64,000 nucleotides of DNA from Amaricoccus sp. (GTDB lineage Bacteria > Pseudomonadota > Alphaproteobacteria > Rhodobacterales > Rhodobacteraceae): NCBI RefSeq assembly GCF_017993425.1, contig NZ_JAGOMQ010000016.1, forward strand, positions 1-64,000. Direction: 5' to 3'. The notes below the pieces were generated by a model. It was not told where the DNA came from. It did not search any database and worked only from the letters and a program-made list of their open reading frames with translations. A program made the position numbers and the translations under genes. Below, piece by piece: positions 9,043 through 18,024 of the stretch; position 1 is the first letter of the stretch, and each line of letters opens with the position of its first letter.

Positions 9043-9606
9043 ATGCCCAAGATCAACGGCAACGAAATCCGCCCGGGCTACATCCTCGACCACGACGGCG
9101 GCCTCTGGGTCGCGGTCAAGGTCTCGCACGTGAAGCCCGGCAAGGGCGGCGCCTTCGCGCAGGTCGAGCTCAAGAACATCCGCGACGGCCGCAAGCTCAA
9201 CGAGCGCTTCCGCTCGGCGGACAAGGTCGAGCGCGTCCGCCTCGACCAGAAGGACCAGCAGTTCCTCTATGAGAGCGACGGCCTCCTGCACTTCATGGAC
9301 GCCGAGACCTTCGAGCAGGTGACGATCCCCGCCGACATCTTCGGCGACCGCCGCCCGTTCCTGCAGGACGGCATGACGATCCAGGTCGAGTACTACGAGG
9401 ACGAGGCGCTGAACGCCATGCTCCCCGACAAGGTGACCTGCACCGTGGTCGAGACCGAGCCCGCCGTGAAGGGCCAGACCGCCGCCAACTCGTTCAAGCC
9501 GGCGATCCTCGACAACGGCGTCCGCGTGATGATCCCGCCCTTCGTCGGCGAGGGCGAGGCGATCGTCGTCTCCACAGAGACGATGGAGTACGTCGAGCGG
9601 GCGTGA
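9043..9606 (+). CDS. efp: Elongation factor P
   Basis: A 187-residue protein, the standard EF-P length. It relieves ribosome stalling at polyproline stretches. The three-domain layout is intact: an N-terminal KOW-like domain with the modifiable Lys34 in [10 protein letters not shown], then the OB-fold domains with the C-terminal signature [20 protein letters not shown]. Several genes in this window encode Pro-rich segments that would need it. It is a single gene, divergent from the helicase and convergent with the STAND gene. Confidence 0.97.
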   Translation: MPKINGNEIRPGYILDHDGGLWVAVKVSHVKPGKGGAFAQVELKNIRDGRKLNERFRSADKVERVRLDQKDQQFLYESDGLLHFMDAETFEQVTIPADIFGDRRPFLQDGMTIQVEYYEDEALNAMLPDKVTCTVVETEPAVKGQTAANSFKPAILDNGVRVMIPPFVGEGEAIVVSTETMEYVERA

Positions 9607-9667
9607 CCGGGGGTGCCGCTCCTGGCAACCTCGCAGGCCCGGCTGCGCGCCACCGGCGACGCGATGC

Positions 9668-12250
9668 TCAGCGGCACTGGTAGACCTCTGGCACAGGATC
9701 TCGAGCCTCAAGCCGACCGAGGCCAATCACTTCGGTGCGGCAAAGGCTGATGAATGTGAGTTTCGGAAGCGCCTCAACTCCTTCGAGCGATCCTCGCCAC
9801 GCATACATGTCGTCAAGGTTCAGTCTCGCCAGTTTGGGCAGCGCCGGCATTTCCGCAAGCGACGTAATCCCTGTGTTGCTGAGATCGAGGCTCGCCAACG
9901 CCGGCAGCGCCGGCATGCCCGCAAGCGACGTGATCCCCGTGCCGTTGAGATTGAGGCTTGCCAACGCCGGCAGCGCCGGCATGCCCGCAAGCGACGTGAT
10001 CCCCGTGCCGCTGAGATCGAGGCTTGCCAACGCCGGCAGCGCCGGCATGTCCGCGAGCGACGTGATCCCCGTGCCGCTGAGATCGAGGCTTGCCAACGCC
10101 GGCAGCGCCGGCATGTCCGCAAGCGACGTGATCCCCGTGCCGTTGAGATTGAGGCTTGCCAACGCCGGCAGCGTCGGCATGTCCGCAAGCGACGTGATCC
10201 CCGTACCGTAGAGATCGAGGCTTGCCAACGCCGGCAGCGCCGGCATGTCCGCGAGCGACGTGATCCCCGTGCCGCTGAGATCAAGGCTTGCCAACGCCGG
10301 CAGCGCCGGCATGTCCGCGAGCGACGTGATCCCCGTGCCGCTGAGATAGAGGCTTGCCAACGCCGGCAGCGCCGGCATGTCCGCAAGCGACGTGATCCCC
10401 GTGCCGTTGAGATTGAGGCTTGCCAACGCCGGCAGCGTCGGCATGTCCGCAAGCGACGTGATCCCCGTGTTGCGGAGATTGAGGCTTCTTAGCGCCGGCA
10501 GCCGAGAGACGCCGGACCAGATCTCCTCCTGCGTCGGAAATCGACAAGGATTCCGTCTCCAGCCGACAAACTGGATCTCCTCCACATGAGGGAGCTGGGC
10601 CGTCGCCCGGAACACCCGATCCCAATCGGGCCGGGCCTCAGAGCAATCCAATAGCCGGTCACCGTCGAACTGCACCTCCAGAGTGTTGCCGTAGCGATGG
10701 ATCGAGCCCGCGGCCGCCTCGATGACGCCCCGCGCGTGCTCTATCGACCGCGCCTGCCACCAGGGCAGCCCGAGCAGGACGATGCCGAGCCACCCGGCGA
10801 CCGCCAGCGGCCCGATCGCCGGCTTGATCCTCGACCAAAGCGTCGGCCTCACGCGCGCGACGGCCCGGCCCAGCAGCGCGGCGAGGAAGTCGTGCGCCAA
10901 CTCCCACGTGCGCTCTTGGCCGTCGAGCGCCCGAACCAGCCCCTTTTCGGCGAGCCCGTACAGGATCGCCTGCACCTGGTATTCGGGCAGCCCGGTCAGC
11001 TCGACGATCTCCCGCTCGCGGCGTGGCTCCTTGGTGCCGGCGTCGCTCACCAGCGTGTCGAGCACCCGCCGCCGGGCCGCGGCCACCGACGGCTCGCCCT
11101 CCCGAATGCAGCTGTCGAGATACCCTTGGATCAGCGTGTCGGGGTCGCGGGTCAACCGATCGCTCATCCGCTCCAGGAACAGGCCGACCATGTTCAGGGT
11201 GATCTGCCGGTAGAGGCCCGGGACGCCCTCGATCCGGTCGAGGCCGCCGAACATGCCCTCCCGCGCCTCCTCCGCCGGCAGCCGCCCGCCGGACTTGAGA
11301 AACTGCTCGGCCTCGCGACGATTGTAGCGGCCGAGCCGGAAAGCGTTGGCCCCGACGACCGGCGCAGGGAGCCGCAGCTTGAAGATCTCGGTCTCGTAGT
11401 CCGACCGATAGACCAGCAGCAGCTTGACCCCGGTCAGCGGCCGACGCGCCAGATCCTCGACGAGCTCCAGGAACGGGTCGGCCTTCTCCGGGTCGGCAAG
11501 GATCAGCACCTCCTCGAACTGGTCGAGGATCACCAGCAGCGGTCCTTTGCCCGCCTTGCGGCGCCGGTCGCCGAGCGTAGCCAGCAAATCGCGGATCGGC
11601 ACGCCGGGGTCGGGCGGCCGGGGAAAAAGATCGCTCCGCGCGCGCAGCTCCTGCGACAGCCGGTCGGTCGCGTCGCCGTAGGCGCGTGTCTGGACGATCG
11701 CCCACCCCGCTCCGGTCAAGCTCGGGACCAACGACGCGGCGATCACCGACGACTTTCCGACGCCGCTGTCGCCGGACAGGTAGAGCACTGAGCCGGGCGT
11801 GTCCCGAACCCACGCCAGCACCTCCTGCTCCTGCCTGTCGAGGCGATTGTAGATGTCGCGGTCGCCTGGTCCGTAGGGCGTCAGCCGGAACGCCGACTTC
11901 GGCGGCTCGGGCACCGGCTCGAACGCCAGCGCCGCCGCGCGCCGCTCTGCGCGCGCCTGCCGCAGGGCGGGCCGCGCGCTGAACCAAAAGACCAGACCGA
12001 AGACTGTCGCGGGCACGGCGGCGAGCAGCAGCACGCTCCAGACAGGTCCCACGCTTGCGGCCAGACTTCCGTATAGCTGCCTGAGCGGTTCGGCAAGTTT
12101 GGTGACGAGCAGGGTCAGGCCGCCGATGATGAAGATCAGCAGGCCGACGAACACCGCGGCCTGTCCCATCACCGAGCCAAAGGGGCTCTGCCGGAACCTG
12201 GCCCGATCCTCGTCCCCCGGAGCGAAGTCCTTCAGTTGAAATTCCGCCAA
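9668..12250 (-). CDS. Membrane-anchored STAND (nSTAND1-like) P-loop NTPase with C-terminal leucine-rich repeats
   Basis: An 860-residue NLR-like protein. Two N-terminal membrane helices lie at about residues 31-50 and 68-90. The NTPase follows, with Walker A GDSGVGKSS at about 160-168 and Walker B LLVILDQFEE at about 238-247, a pair typical of novel STAND NTPase 1. A winged-helix-like segment (LTGLPEYQVQAILYGLAEKG, LAHDFLAALLG) comes next, then a third hydrophobic helix near 475-495. Residues about 584-805 are ten 22-residue repeats of the form LPALASLDLSGTGITSLADM, plus two diverged C-terminal units. STAND proteins are sensor switches in signalling, death or phage defence. No separate effector domain is visible, and the neighbours (efp, thpR) are housekeeping. 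Start ATG 12250 gives MAEFQLKDF. Confidence 0.85.
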   Translation of the reverse strand: MAEFQLKDFAPGDEDRARFRQSPFGSVMGQAAVFVGLLIFIIGGLTLLVTKLAEPLRQLYGSLAASVGPVWSVLLLAAVPATVFGLVFWFSARPALRQARAERRAAALAFEPVPEPPKSAFRLTPYGPGDRDIYNRLDRQEQEVLAWVRDTPGSVLYLSGDSGVGKSSVIAASLVPSLTGAGWAIVQTRAYGDATDRLSQELRARSDLFPRPPDPGVPIRDLLATLGDRRRKAGKGPLLVILDQFEEVLILADPEKADPFLELVEDLARRPLTGVKLLLVYRSDYETEIFKLRLPAPVVGANAFRLGRYNRREAEQFLKSGGRLPAEEAREGMFGGLDRIEGVPGLYRQITLNMVGLFLERMSDRLTRDPDTLIQGYLDSCIREGEPSVAAARRRVLDTLVSDAGTKEPRREREIVELTGLPEYQVQAILYGLAEKGLVRALDGQERTWELAHDFLAALLGRAVARVRPTLWSRIKPAIGPLAVAGWLGIVLLGLPWWQARSIEHARGVIEAAAGSIHRYGNTLEVQFDGDRLLDCSEARPDWDRVFRATAQLPHVEEIQFVGWRRNPCRFPTQEEIWSGVSRLPALRSLNLRNTGITSLADMPTLPALASLNLNGTGITSLADMPALPALASLYLSGTGITSLADMPALPALASLDLSGTGITSLADMPALPALASLDLYGTGITSLADMPTLPALASLNLNGTGITSLADMPALPALASLDLSGTGITSLADMPALPALASLDLSGTGITSLAGMPALPALASLNLNGTGITSLAGMPALPALASLDLSNTGITSLAEMPALPKLARLNLDDMYAWRGSLEGVEALPKLTFISLCRTEVIGLGRLEARDPVPEVYQCR
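9835..10500. repeat. Ten tandem 66-bp repeats encoding the leucine-rich repeats
   Basis: The 8-mer CCGGCAGC recurs at an exact 66-bp spacing (about 9835, 9901, 9967, 10033, 10099, 10165, 10231, 10297, 10363, 10429, and a partial at 10495). Units are almost identical in DNA, including silent positions. A block near 10118-10203 matches 10382-10467 with a 264-bp offset (four units), including a rarer GTCGGC variant, which points to recent block duplication. Confidence 0.92.
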
Positions 12251-12374
12251 GCACCCCTCGCTTCGCGCGCATCACAATCCTTCGACTACCCTAGCCCAAA
12301 GCGTCCCCCCGCGCGAGCACGTCGCCGCCTCTACGGCTCGCCGAATTCGGAACCGGCGGCCCTAACCGTTCGTG

Positions 12375-12411
12375 AAAAAGTGGCAAGCCGGATTCCAGCC
12401 CGATTCCAGCC
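12375..12411. repeat. 37-bp dispersed repeat, copy A
   Basis: It begins AAAAAGTGGCAAGCCGG and continues with repeated TTCCAGCC octamers. A second copy, with three mismatches over 37 bp, lies at 35276-35312. Both are intergenic. This copy has a third TTCCAGCC a few bases further on. Confidence 0.7.
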
Positions 12412-12486
12412 GCGTTCCAGCCTCAAAAAATCCTGCCGTTCCAAGCCGCTGCGCTGACCGGACGCAAAAGCCTCGAATCCGCCCCC

Positions 12487-13047
12487 CTACCGCGGCTCCT
12501 CCGGCCACAGCGGATAGACCGCCATCGTCTCGTAGGCCGCCCCCGCCCGCCCCAGCCGCGAGCGGGTCAGCTCGAACGCCGACACCTGAAACGGCCCCGC
12601 CGCGAACCGCGCCCCCCGCGCCACGAAGGCGCGCAGCCGCTCCAGCTCCTCCGGCGTCGGCGCGCCGTGCAGCCGGGCGAGCGTCACGTGCGGCCGCCAA
12701 CGCTCGCGGTCGAGCGGCACCCCCGCCCGCCGCGCCGCCTGCGTCACCTTGTCGCGCAGCCGGGTCAGCGCCTCGTCCGGCGTCGCCTCGGCCACCACCA
12801 CCCGACTCCGCCCCTGCTCGAAAAGTCCGAGCCCGGCGAAGCGGATACGCAGCACCGTGCTGCGGATCGCCGACAGCGCGTAGTGGACGTCCTCGATCTC
12901 CGTCTCCGGCCGCTCGCCGAGGAAGGCGAGTGTCAGGTGCAGGCTCTCCGCCTCGACGAGCCGCCCTGCCGGCATCCCGGCCTGCGCCGCGACGAGCGCC
13001 GCCACTGCCTCCTCCGGCGGCGCGATCGAGACGAAGGCCCGTATCAC
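12487..13047 (-). CDS. thpR: RNA 2',3'-cyclic phosphodiesterase (2H family)
   Basis: A 186-residue cytosolic 2H phosphoesterase that opens 2',3'-cyclic phosphate RNA ends. Both catalytic HxT tetrapeptides are present: HLTLAFLG at about residues 37-44 and HVTLARL at about 119-125, in the normal order for ThpR/LigT. The start MIRAFVSI is typical. It lies just downstream of rbsK (19-nt gap) in the same direction, so it may be co-transcribed with the ribose genes. Confidence 0.93.
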   Translation of the reverse strand: MIRAFVSIAPPEEAVAALVAAQAGMPAGRLVEAESLHLTLAFLGERPETEIEDVHYALSAIRSTVLRIRFAGLGLFEQGRSRVVVAEATPDEALTRLRDKVTQAARRAGVPLDRERWRPHVTLARLHGAPTPEELERLRAFVARGARFAAGPFQVSAFELTRSRLGRAGAAYETMAVYPLWPEEPR

Positions 13048-13066
13048 CTCGGCGTCACCCCCGGCC

Positions 13067-13987
13067 TCACCGCGCCAGCAGCGCCTCGACCTCGGCGCGC
13101 GTCGGCATCGACGGCGCCGTCCCCGGCCGCGTCACCGAGATCCCCGCCACCGCGCAGCCGAAGCGCACCGCCTCGACCGGGTCCGCGCCCCGCGCCAGCT
13201 CCGCGGCGAACCCGCCGTTGAAGGCGTCGCCGGCGCCGGTCGTCTCCACCACCGGCCCCGCGCTCAGCGACGGCGCCACCACCGACCGCTCGCGGTCGTG
13301 GTAGAGCGCGCCCCGCGCGCCCAGCGTCACCACCACGGCGCCGACCCCGCGCGCCAGCAGCGCGTCCGCCGCCCGCCGCGCCGCGTCGTCGGAGGCGACC
13401 GCGATCCCGGTCAGCTCCTCGATCTCGGTCTCGTTCGGCGTCAGCACGTCGCAGAGCCCGAGCAGGTCGTCCCCAAGCGCCTGCGCCGGGGCCGGGTTCA
13501 GGATCGTCCGCACCCCCGCCTTGCGCGCGACGAGAAGCGCCCGCGCCGCCGCCGGCAGCGGCTGCTCGAGCTGGGTCACGAAGACGCTCGCCCGCCGGAT
13601 CAGGTCCGCCTGCGCGTCGATGTCCGCGGGCCCGATCCGCCCCCCGGCCCCCGGCGCGATGATGATCGCGTTGTCGCCCGTCTCCGCCGAGACGAAGATG
13701 AACGCGGCGCCCGTATAGCTCTCCGCATCCCGGATCGCCGCCGGCGTCACCCCGGCCTCGGCCCAGGTCGCCAAGGCCATCTCCGCGAAGGCGTCGTTCC
13801 CCAGCCGGGTGATCAGGTGCGTCTCCGCCCCGAGCCGCGCCGCCGCCACCGCCTGGTTCGAGGCCTTGCCGCCCGGCCCGAGCACGAAGCGCTCGCCGAG
13901 GATCGTCTCGCCCATCCGCGGCATCCGCGCCGCCCGGTACGAGGTGTCGGCCACGAACACCCCGAGGATCACCACCGGCTTGGCCAT
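13067..13987 (-). CDS. rbsK: Ribokinase (PfkB family)
   Basis: A 306-residue sugar kinase that phosphorylates ribose to ribose 5-phosphate. It has the N-terminal PfkB signature GPGGKASNQAVAAARLG and the C-terminal anion-hole/catalytic motif TTGAGDAFNGGFA with Asp as base. NPAPAQALGDDLLGLCDVLTPNETE is also typical of ribokinase. It starts 3 nt after the RbsD/FucU gene stops. No ribose ABC transporter is in the window. Confidence 0.92.
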   Translation of the reverse strand: MAKPVVILGVFVADTSYRAARMPRMGETILGERFVLGPGGKASNQAVAAARLGAETHLITRLGNDAFAEMALATWAEAGVTPAAIRDAESYTGAAFIFVSAETGDNAIIIAPGAGGRIGPADIDAQADLIRRASVFVTQLEQPLPAAARALLVARKAGVRTILNPAPAQALGDDLLGLCDVLTPNETEIEELTGIAVASDDAARRAADALLARGVGAVVVTLGARGALYHDRERSVVAPSLSAGPVVETTGAGDAFNGGFAAELARGADPVEAVRFGCAVAGISVTRPGTAPSMPTRAEVEALLAR

Positions 13988-13990
13988 GTC

Positions 13991-14440
13991 TCAGTCCTCC
14001 GGCGCAACCACGCCCTTGCGGAAGGCGAAGCAGCCGTAGAAGCGCCGCTCCCCCGTCTGGATCACCGCATAGGCCGCCTTCGCCCGCTCGTAGAACGCAT
14101 AGCGCTCCACCCCGACCAGCGGCCAGGCCCGCCCCTCCGCGGCGTCGACCTCGGCCTGCACCTCCGCCGCCACCGGCAGCAAAGTCGCGGGCTCGCCCAC
14201 CACCTCCATCCGCGCCGCGGCGTCGTCGACGAAGGTGTCGAGCGGGTAGACCGACAGCACCGCCCGCGCCACCCGCGCCGCCGGCGCGTCGATCCGCAGG
14301 AGCCGGCCCAGCGTCGTCCGCCGCGCCAGCGCGTCGGCCGGGAAGTTGGTGTCGGCGAGGATCAGGTCATCGCCGTGGCCCATGGCCCGCAGCGCCCCCA
14401 GCACCTCCGCGTTCAGGATCGGGTCGATCCCCTTCAGCAT
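13991..14440 (-). CDS. RbsD/FucU-family sugar mutarotase
   Basis: A 149-residue protein that starts MLKGIDPILNAEVLGALRAM, with GHGDDLILADTNFP containing the His/Asp of the RbsD/FucU active site. These enzymes interconvert sugar anomers (ribose or fucose). I chose ATG 14440 since it gives the canonical N-terminus; an upstream ATG adds seven unlikely residues. The sequence is closer to FucU (LADTNFPA) than to short RbsD, but its location directly before ribokinase suggests ribose as substrate. Confidence 0.9.
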   Translation of the reverse strand: MLKGIDPILNAEVLGALRAMGHGDDLILADTNFPADALARRTTLGRLLRIDAPAARVARAVLSVYPLDTFVDDAAARMEVVGEPATLLPVAAEVQAEVDAAEGRAWPLVGVERYAFYERAKAAYAVIQTGERRFYGCFAFRKGVVAPED

Positions 14441-14506
14441 GTCCGCCTCCCCCTGGAGCATCGCCCGACCGGGCGGAATCGCCCGGCGATCGGAACCTTG
14501 CGCATC

Positions 14507-15187
14507 TCAAGACCCCGGAGCGGACGGCCCGGCGCCGCCCCGGAGCGTCATCGCCCCGAGCGCCGCCGCGACGGCCCGCCCGAGCTTGCCGTGCTCGGCG
14601 GCGTCGAAATGCACCCCGTCGAGCGGACTCGAGGCGATCACCTCCCCCGCATCGAGGAACGCCGCCCCGTGCCGCCGCGCCACCGAAGCGTAGTATCCCG
14701 CGAGCCGCCCCGACTTCGCCGCCCCGCCCTCGAAGATCTCCGCGAGGCACCCCGCCTCCAGCACCGGCGGCGGCGCGACCAGCAGCACCGCCGGCGCCGC
14801 CTCCTCGGGCCCGCAGAAGCTCTGCCGCACCGCGAGCACCAACCGCTCCACCGAGGCCGCGATCTCCACCGCCGGAACGTGGAACCGCGCCTTGAGGTCG
14901 TTGGTCCCGAGCATCAGCACGACCACGTCGACCGGCCGATGGCTCTCTAGGATCGCCGGCAGCACCGCGATCCCGCTCTTGTGGACGCCCGAGACCGGGT
15001 CGGGATGCACCGTGGTCCGTCCCGGCAGCCCCTCCTCGACGACGCGCCACCCCGCGCCCAACTCCGCCGCCAGCACCCCCGGCCACCGCTCCCCCGGCGC
15101 GAGCCGCCCGAGATCCGTCAACCGCGCCATCGGCGCGGTGCCATGCGTGTTGCTGTCGCCGTAGCAGAGAACCACCCGCTCGCCCAT
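14507..15187 (-). CDS. SGNH/GDSL-family hydrolase (esterase-like)
   Basis: A 226-residue hydrolase with the four SGNH blocks: GDSNTHG (nucleophile Ser12), a Gly in EGLPGRTT, GTNDLKARF (Asn) and the catalytic DGVHFD (Asp and His). There is no signal peptide, so it should act in the cytosol. The closest described relatives are arylesterases and carbohydrate acetylesterases. It may belong to the same transcript as the mutarotase-ribokinase-thpR genes (66-nt gap), but the substrate is unknown. Confidence 0.88.
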   Translation of the reverse strand: MGERVVLCYGDSNTHGTAPMARLTDLGRLAPGERWPGVLAAELGAGWRVVEEGLPGRTTVHPDPVSGVHKSGIAVLPAILESHRPVDVVVLMLGTNDLKARFHVPAVEIAASVERLVLAVRQSFCGPEEAAPAVLLVAPPPVLEAGCLAEIFEGGAAKSGRLAGYYASVARRHGAAFLDAGEVIASSPLDGVHFDAAEHGKLGRAVAAALGAMTLRGGAGPSAPGS

Positions 15188-15401
15188 GCCGCCTCCCCGC
15201 CCGGCGAAGTCCGCAGACCCGCCCTTCCTCGTCTTGGTAGCGTGCGGCCAAGCCGGCTAGCAACCCCAGCCCCGACCTTCGCCACGGTTGACCAAAATGC
15301 GGCGAGATGGAATGCTTCTTCAAGAATGATAGGCAGAATGCCTCCCGCCACGCCCCTATTGGTCGCGGCAGCGGAGAGGGGCCTGCGTCAATGGGTTTGC
15401 T

Positions 15402-16037
15402 ATGAGCGACGTCGAGCAGTGGTATTACGTCGACGCGGGTCAACGTCTGGGACCCGTTTCCATCGACGAAATCCGCCGGCTGGTTCGCGACTCGAGGCTT
15501 TCGGTTGACGCGCTTGTCTGGAGGAGCGGTCTCCAGGACTGGATTCCCCTCCACCAGAGCCCGGCCGCCGATGCGGCATCCTCGCTTCCTCCACCGCTGC
15601 CTGCGGCGGCAAGGTGGGGCGGCTCGGAGAAGGCTGCCGAGATGGCCGGCGGCTTCCCACCCACGAGTGGAGGCGAGGCGCGCCCGATGGGCTTCGCCGA
15701 AGCCATCAGCAGCGGCTTCTCACAATACGCAACCTTTGCCGGTCGAGCATCCCGTTCTGAGTTCTGGTATTTTACGCTGTTCACATGGCTGATTTCTATA
15801 ATTTCAAGTATAATTGATGCTAGTATAGGTAGCTCTCCGGAATCCATCGGCGTTGTTGGCCTTATGATTTCCTTGGTAATTTTTCTCCCGGGTCTCGCCG
15901 TGTCTGCCAGGAGGCTTCACGATATCGACAGAACGGGTTGGTGGTTGCTGATGATGATCCTTCCGATCATAGGATGGATCGTGTTGTTGGTATTCTATTG
16001 CACCAAGCCGACGCCCGGGAGAAATCGGTTTGGCTAA
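15402..16037 (+). CDS. GYF_2-domain plus DUF805 inner-membrane protein
   Basis: A 211-residue protein. Residues about 6-52 (WYYVDAGQRLGPVS, DALVWRSGLQDWIPL) are a GYF_2 domain, a small fold thought to bind peptides. A Pro/Ala linker follows, then DUF805 from about residue 95 (FAGRASRSEFWYFTLF, ARRLHDIDRTGWW, with three or four membrane helices). Function is unknown for both domains in bacteria. Codon use is less GC-biased than in its neighbours, suggesting later acquisition. Confidence 0.88.
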   Translation: MSDVEQWYYVDAGQRLGPVSIDEIRRLVRDSRLSVDALVWRSGLQDWIPLHQSPAADAASSLPPPLPAAARWGGSEKAAEMAGGFPPTSGGEARPMGFAEAISSGFSQYATFAGRASRSEFWYFTLFTWLISIISSIIDASIGSSPESIGVVGLMISLVIFLPGLAVSARRLHDIDRTGWWLLMMILPIIGWIVLLVFYCTKPTPGRNRFG

Positions 16038-16182
16038 TTTTGTCTCATGGCTTCATATTTTGAAGTCGGTGAAGACTTTCGCGACGACGGGGCAATCCTC
16101 GGCCGTCGGCCGGGCCTTGTAAACGATGCTTGCATCTTGAGGAACAGTTCCGGTGACCATACGCCGTGGTCGGTCCGGCCCC

Positions 16183-16836
16183 CTACCGCCGCCCGTCCTT
16201 CGCCCGCAGCCGCCGCTCCAGCGCCCTGAGCGTGAGCGACAGGCCGATCGTCATCACGAGGTAGAAGAACGCCACCACGTTGTAGGTCTCGAAGAACCGG
16301 AACGAGCCGGAGGCGTAGATCTTGCCCAGTTGGGTCACGTCCGCCACCCCCAGCACCGAGACCAGCGAGCTGTCCTTCACCAGCGCCACGAAGTCGTTGC
16401 CGAGCGGCGGCAGCACGGTGCGGAAGGCCTGCGGGAACACCACCAGCCGGAAGCGCAGCCAGCCGGTCAGCCCCAGCGACTTCGCCGCCTCCACTTGCCC
16501 CGGGTCCACCGACTGGATCCCCGCCCGGAACACCTCCGCGAGGAAGGCCGAATAGCCGATGGCGAGCGCCGCCACCGCCCGCCACAGGAGCGGCAGGTCC
16601 CGCGTCTGCAGAGGCCCGAGCCCCAGCGGCCCGGCGACGGCGTTCCACCCGGCCACCAGCGCCGGCGCCGCGACGAAAGCCACGTAGAGCAGGAGCACGA
16701 TGATCGGCACCCCGCGCACGATCTCGACGTAGAAGCGCGCCGCCTGCCGCAAGACCCGCGACCCCGACAGCAGCGCCACCGCCAGCAGGAGCCCGAAGGC
16801 AGAGGCGGCGGCGAAGGCCACGAGCGTCACCATCAC
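16183..16836 (-). CDS. Polar amino-acid ABC transporter permease (HisM/GlnP family), start uncertain
   Basis: An inner-membrane permease with the EAA-loop signature EAAKSLGLTGWLRFRLVVFPQ and HisM-like helices, importing an amino acid or similar solute. The annotated GTG start is conservative. The same frame remains open right up to the stop codon of the binding-protein gene and encodes a plausible first membrane helix (WWLAVAAAIGLWLAAAIA), as in full-length homologues. No ATG, GTG or TTG exists in that 51-codon extension, so the true start may be CTG near 16989, or there may be a sequence error. No ATPase gene adjoins. Confidence 0.85.
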   Translation of the reverse strand: MMVTLVAFAAASAFGLLLAVALLSGSRVLRQAARFYVEIVRGVPIIVLLLYVAFVAAPALVAGWNAVAGPLGLGPLQTRDLPLLWRAVAALAIGYSAFLAEVFRAGIQSVDPGQVEAAKSLGLTGWLRFRLVVFPQAFRTVLPPLGNDFVALVKDSSLVSVLGVADVTQLGKIYASGSFRFFETYNVVAFFYLVMTIGLSLTLRALERRLRAKDGRR

Positions 16837-16989
16837 GGTGATCCCGACGCCCTTCCACAGCGTCGCCGCGATCGCCGCATAGACCGGGTCGCGGGCGATC
16901 GCCGCCGCCAGCCACAGCCCGATCGCCGCGGCGACGGCCAGCCACCACGGGAACTCGCGGGCCGGCCCCCCGGGAGGAACCGCGGCCAG

Positions 16990-17772
16990 CTACCGGCCCA
17001 TCTGGTAGTCGACGAACCACTTCTGGCTGAGGGCGTCGAGCGTGCCGTCCGCCTTCATCCCGGCGATCGCCGCGTTGACCGGCGCGACGAGGTCCGAGCC
17101 CTTGGGGAAGATGAAGCCGAAATCCTCGGCCCCGAGCGGCTCGCCGATGATCTTGAGCTTGCCCTCGTTGGCCTTGACGTAGCCCTGCGCCGCCACCCCG
17201 TCGGTCAGCACGAGGTCGACGTCGCCGGCGAGGAGCGCCTGCAGCCCCGCTCCGAAGGTCTCGAAGAAGCTGATCCGCGGGTTGGCCTCGTTGCCGTCGA
17301 GGAGGTCGTAGACCGCGACGTAGAACGGCGTCGTCCCCGGCTGCGCCGCGACGCGCCCCTCCTCGAAATGCATGAAGCTGCCGGCGTCGCTGAACCGCGT
17401 CTCGTCGGCGCGGGCGAGCATGAACATCTCCGAGCGCAGGTAGGGGTCGGAGAAGTCGACCTGCGTCGCCCGGTCGTCGCGGATGGTGATCCCGGTCATG
17501 CCGATGTCGAACTGCCCGGCGGAGACCGCCGGGATCATCGCGTCCCAGGAGCTGTTCTCGTATCTCACCTCGAAGTTCAGCCGCCTGGCGATCTCGGCCA
17601 TGGCGTCGTATTCCCAGCCGATCGCCTCGCTGGTCCCCGGGGCCACGAACTGCAACGGGGGATAGGCGTTCTCGGTCACCACCACGACCTCCCGCCCCCC
17701 GAGATCGGGCAGGTCGGCCAGCGCCGGCAGCGGCAGGAGCGCGAGGACGGCGACGAGGGCGAGGGCGCGCAT
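16990..17772 (-). CDS. Periplasmic amino-acid-binding protein of an ABC transporter
   Basis: A 260-residue family-3 solute-binding protein. A signal peptide ([19 protein letters not shown]) is followed by a mature SBP_bac_3 domain: [55 protein letters not shown]. It would capture a polar amino acid and deliver it to the permease encoded directly downstream. I chose ATG 17772 because it begins the signal peptide. The ligand cannot be assigned. Confidence 0.9.
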   Translation of the reverse strand: MRALALVAVLALLPLPALADLPDLGGREVVVVTENAYPPLQFVAPGTSEAIGWEYDAMAEIARRLNFEVRYENSSWDAMIPAVSAGQFDIGMTGITIRDDRATQVDFSDPYLRSEMFMLARADETRFSDAGSFMHFEEGRVAAQPGTTPFYVAVYDLLDGNEANPRISFFETFGAGLQALLAGDVDLVLTDGVAAQGYVKANEGKLKIIGEPLGAEDFGFIFPKGSDLVAPVNAAIAGMKADGTLDALSQKWFVDYQMGR

Positions 17773-18024
17773 GAGACGAACCTTCCGGCTGGGATGACGC
17801 CGGGAGAATGCGGCACCCCGGCCCGCCGGGCAAGACCGTGTCGGTCCCGCGCCCTCGGCGCCTTCAAGCGACCATGAGGCCGTCGCGCCGACATCAACAC
17901 CAAGAAGCGAAAGCAATACGGCGGCGCGATGCTTCGAGCACTTGCTGCCTACGCTTGGTCTTACAGGCAAGGCGACCGAGCCGCCCAGATGTCAGCCGCC
18001 GTCCCTGACGACCTCCACGCTCCG

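Noticed and set aside
9835-10500. CRISPR array or minisatellite
   Set aside because: The 66-bp periodic sequence has no spacers and keeps an open frame encoding leucine-rich repeats.
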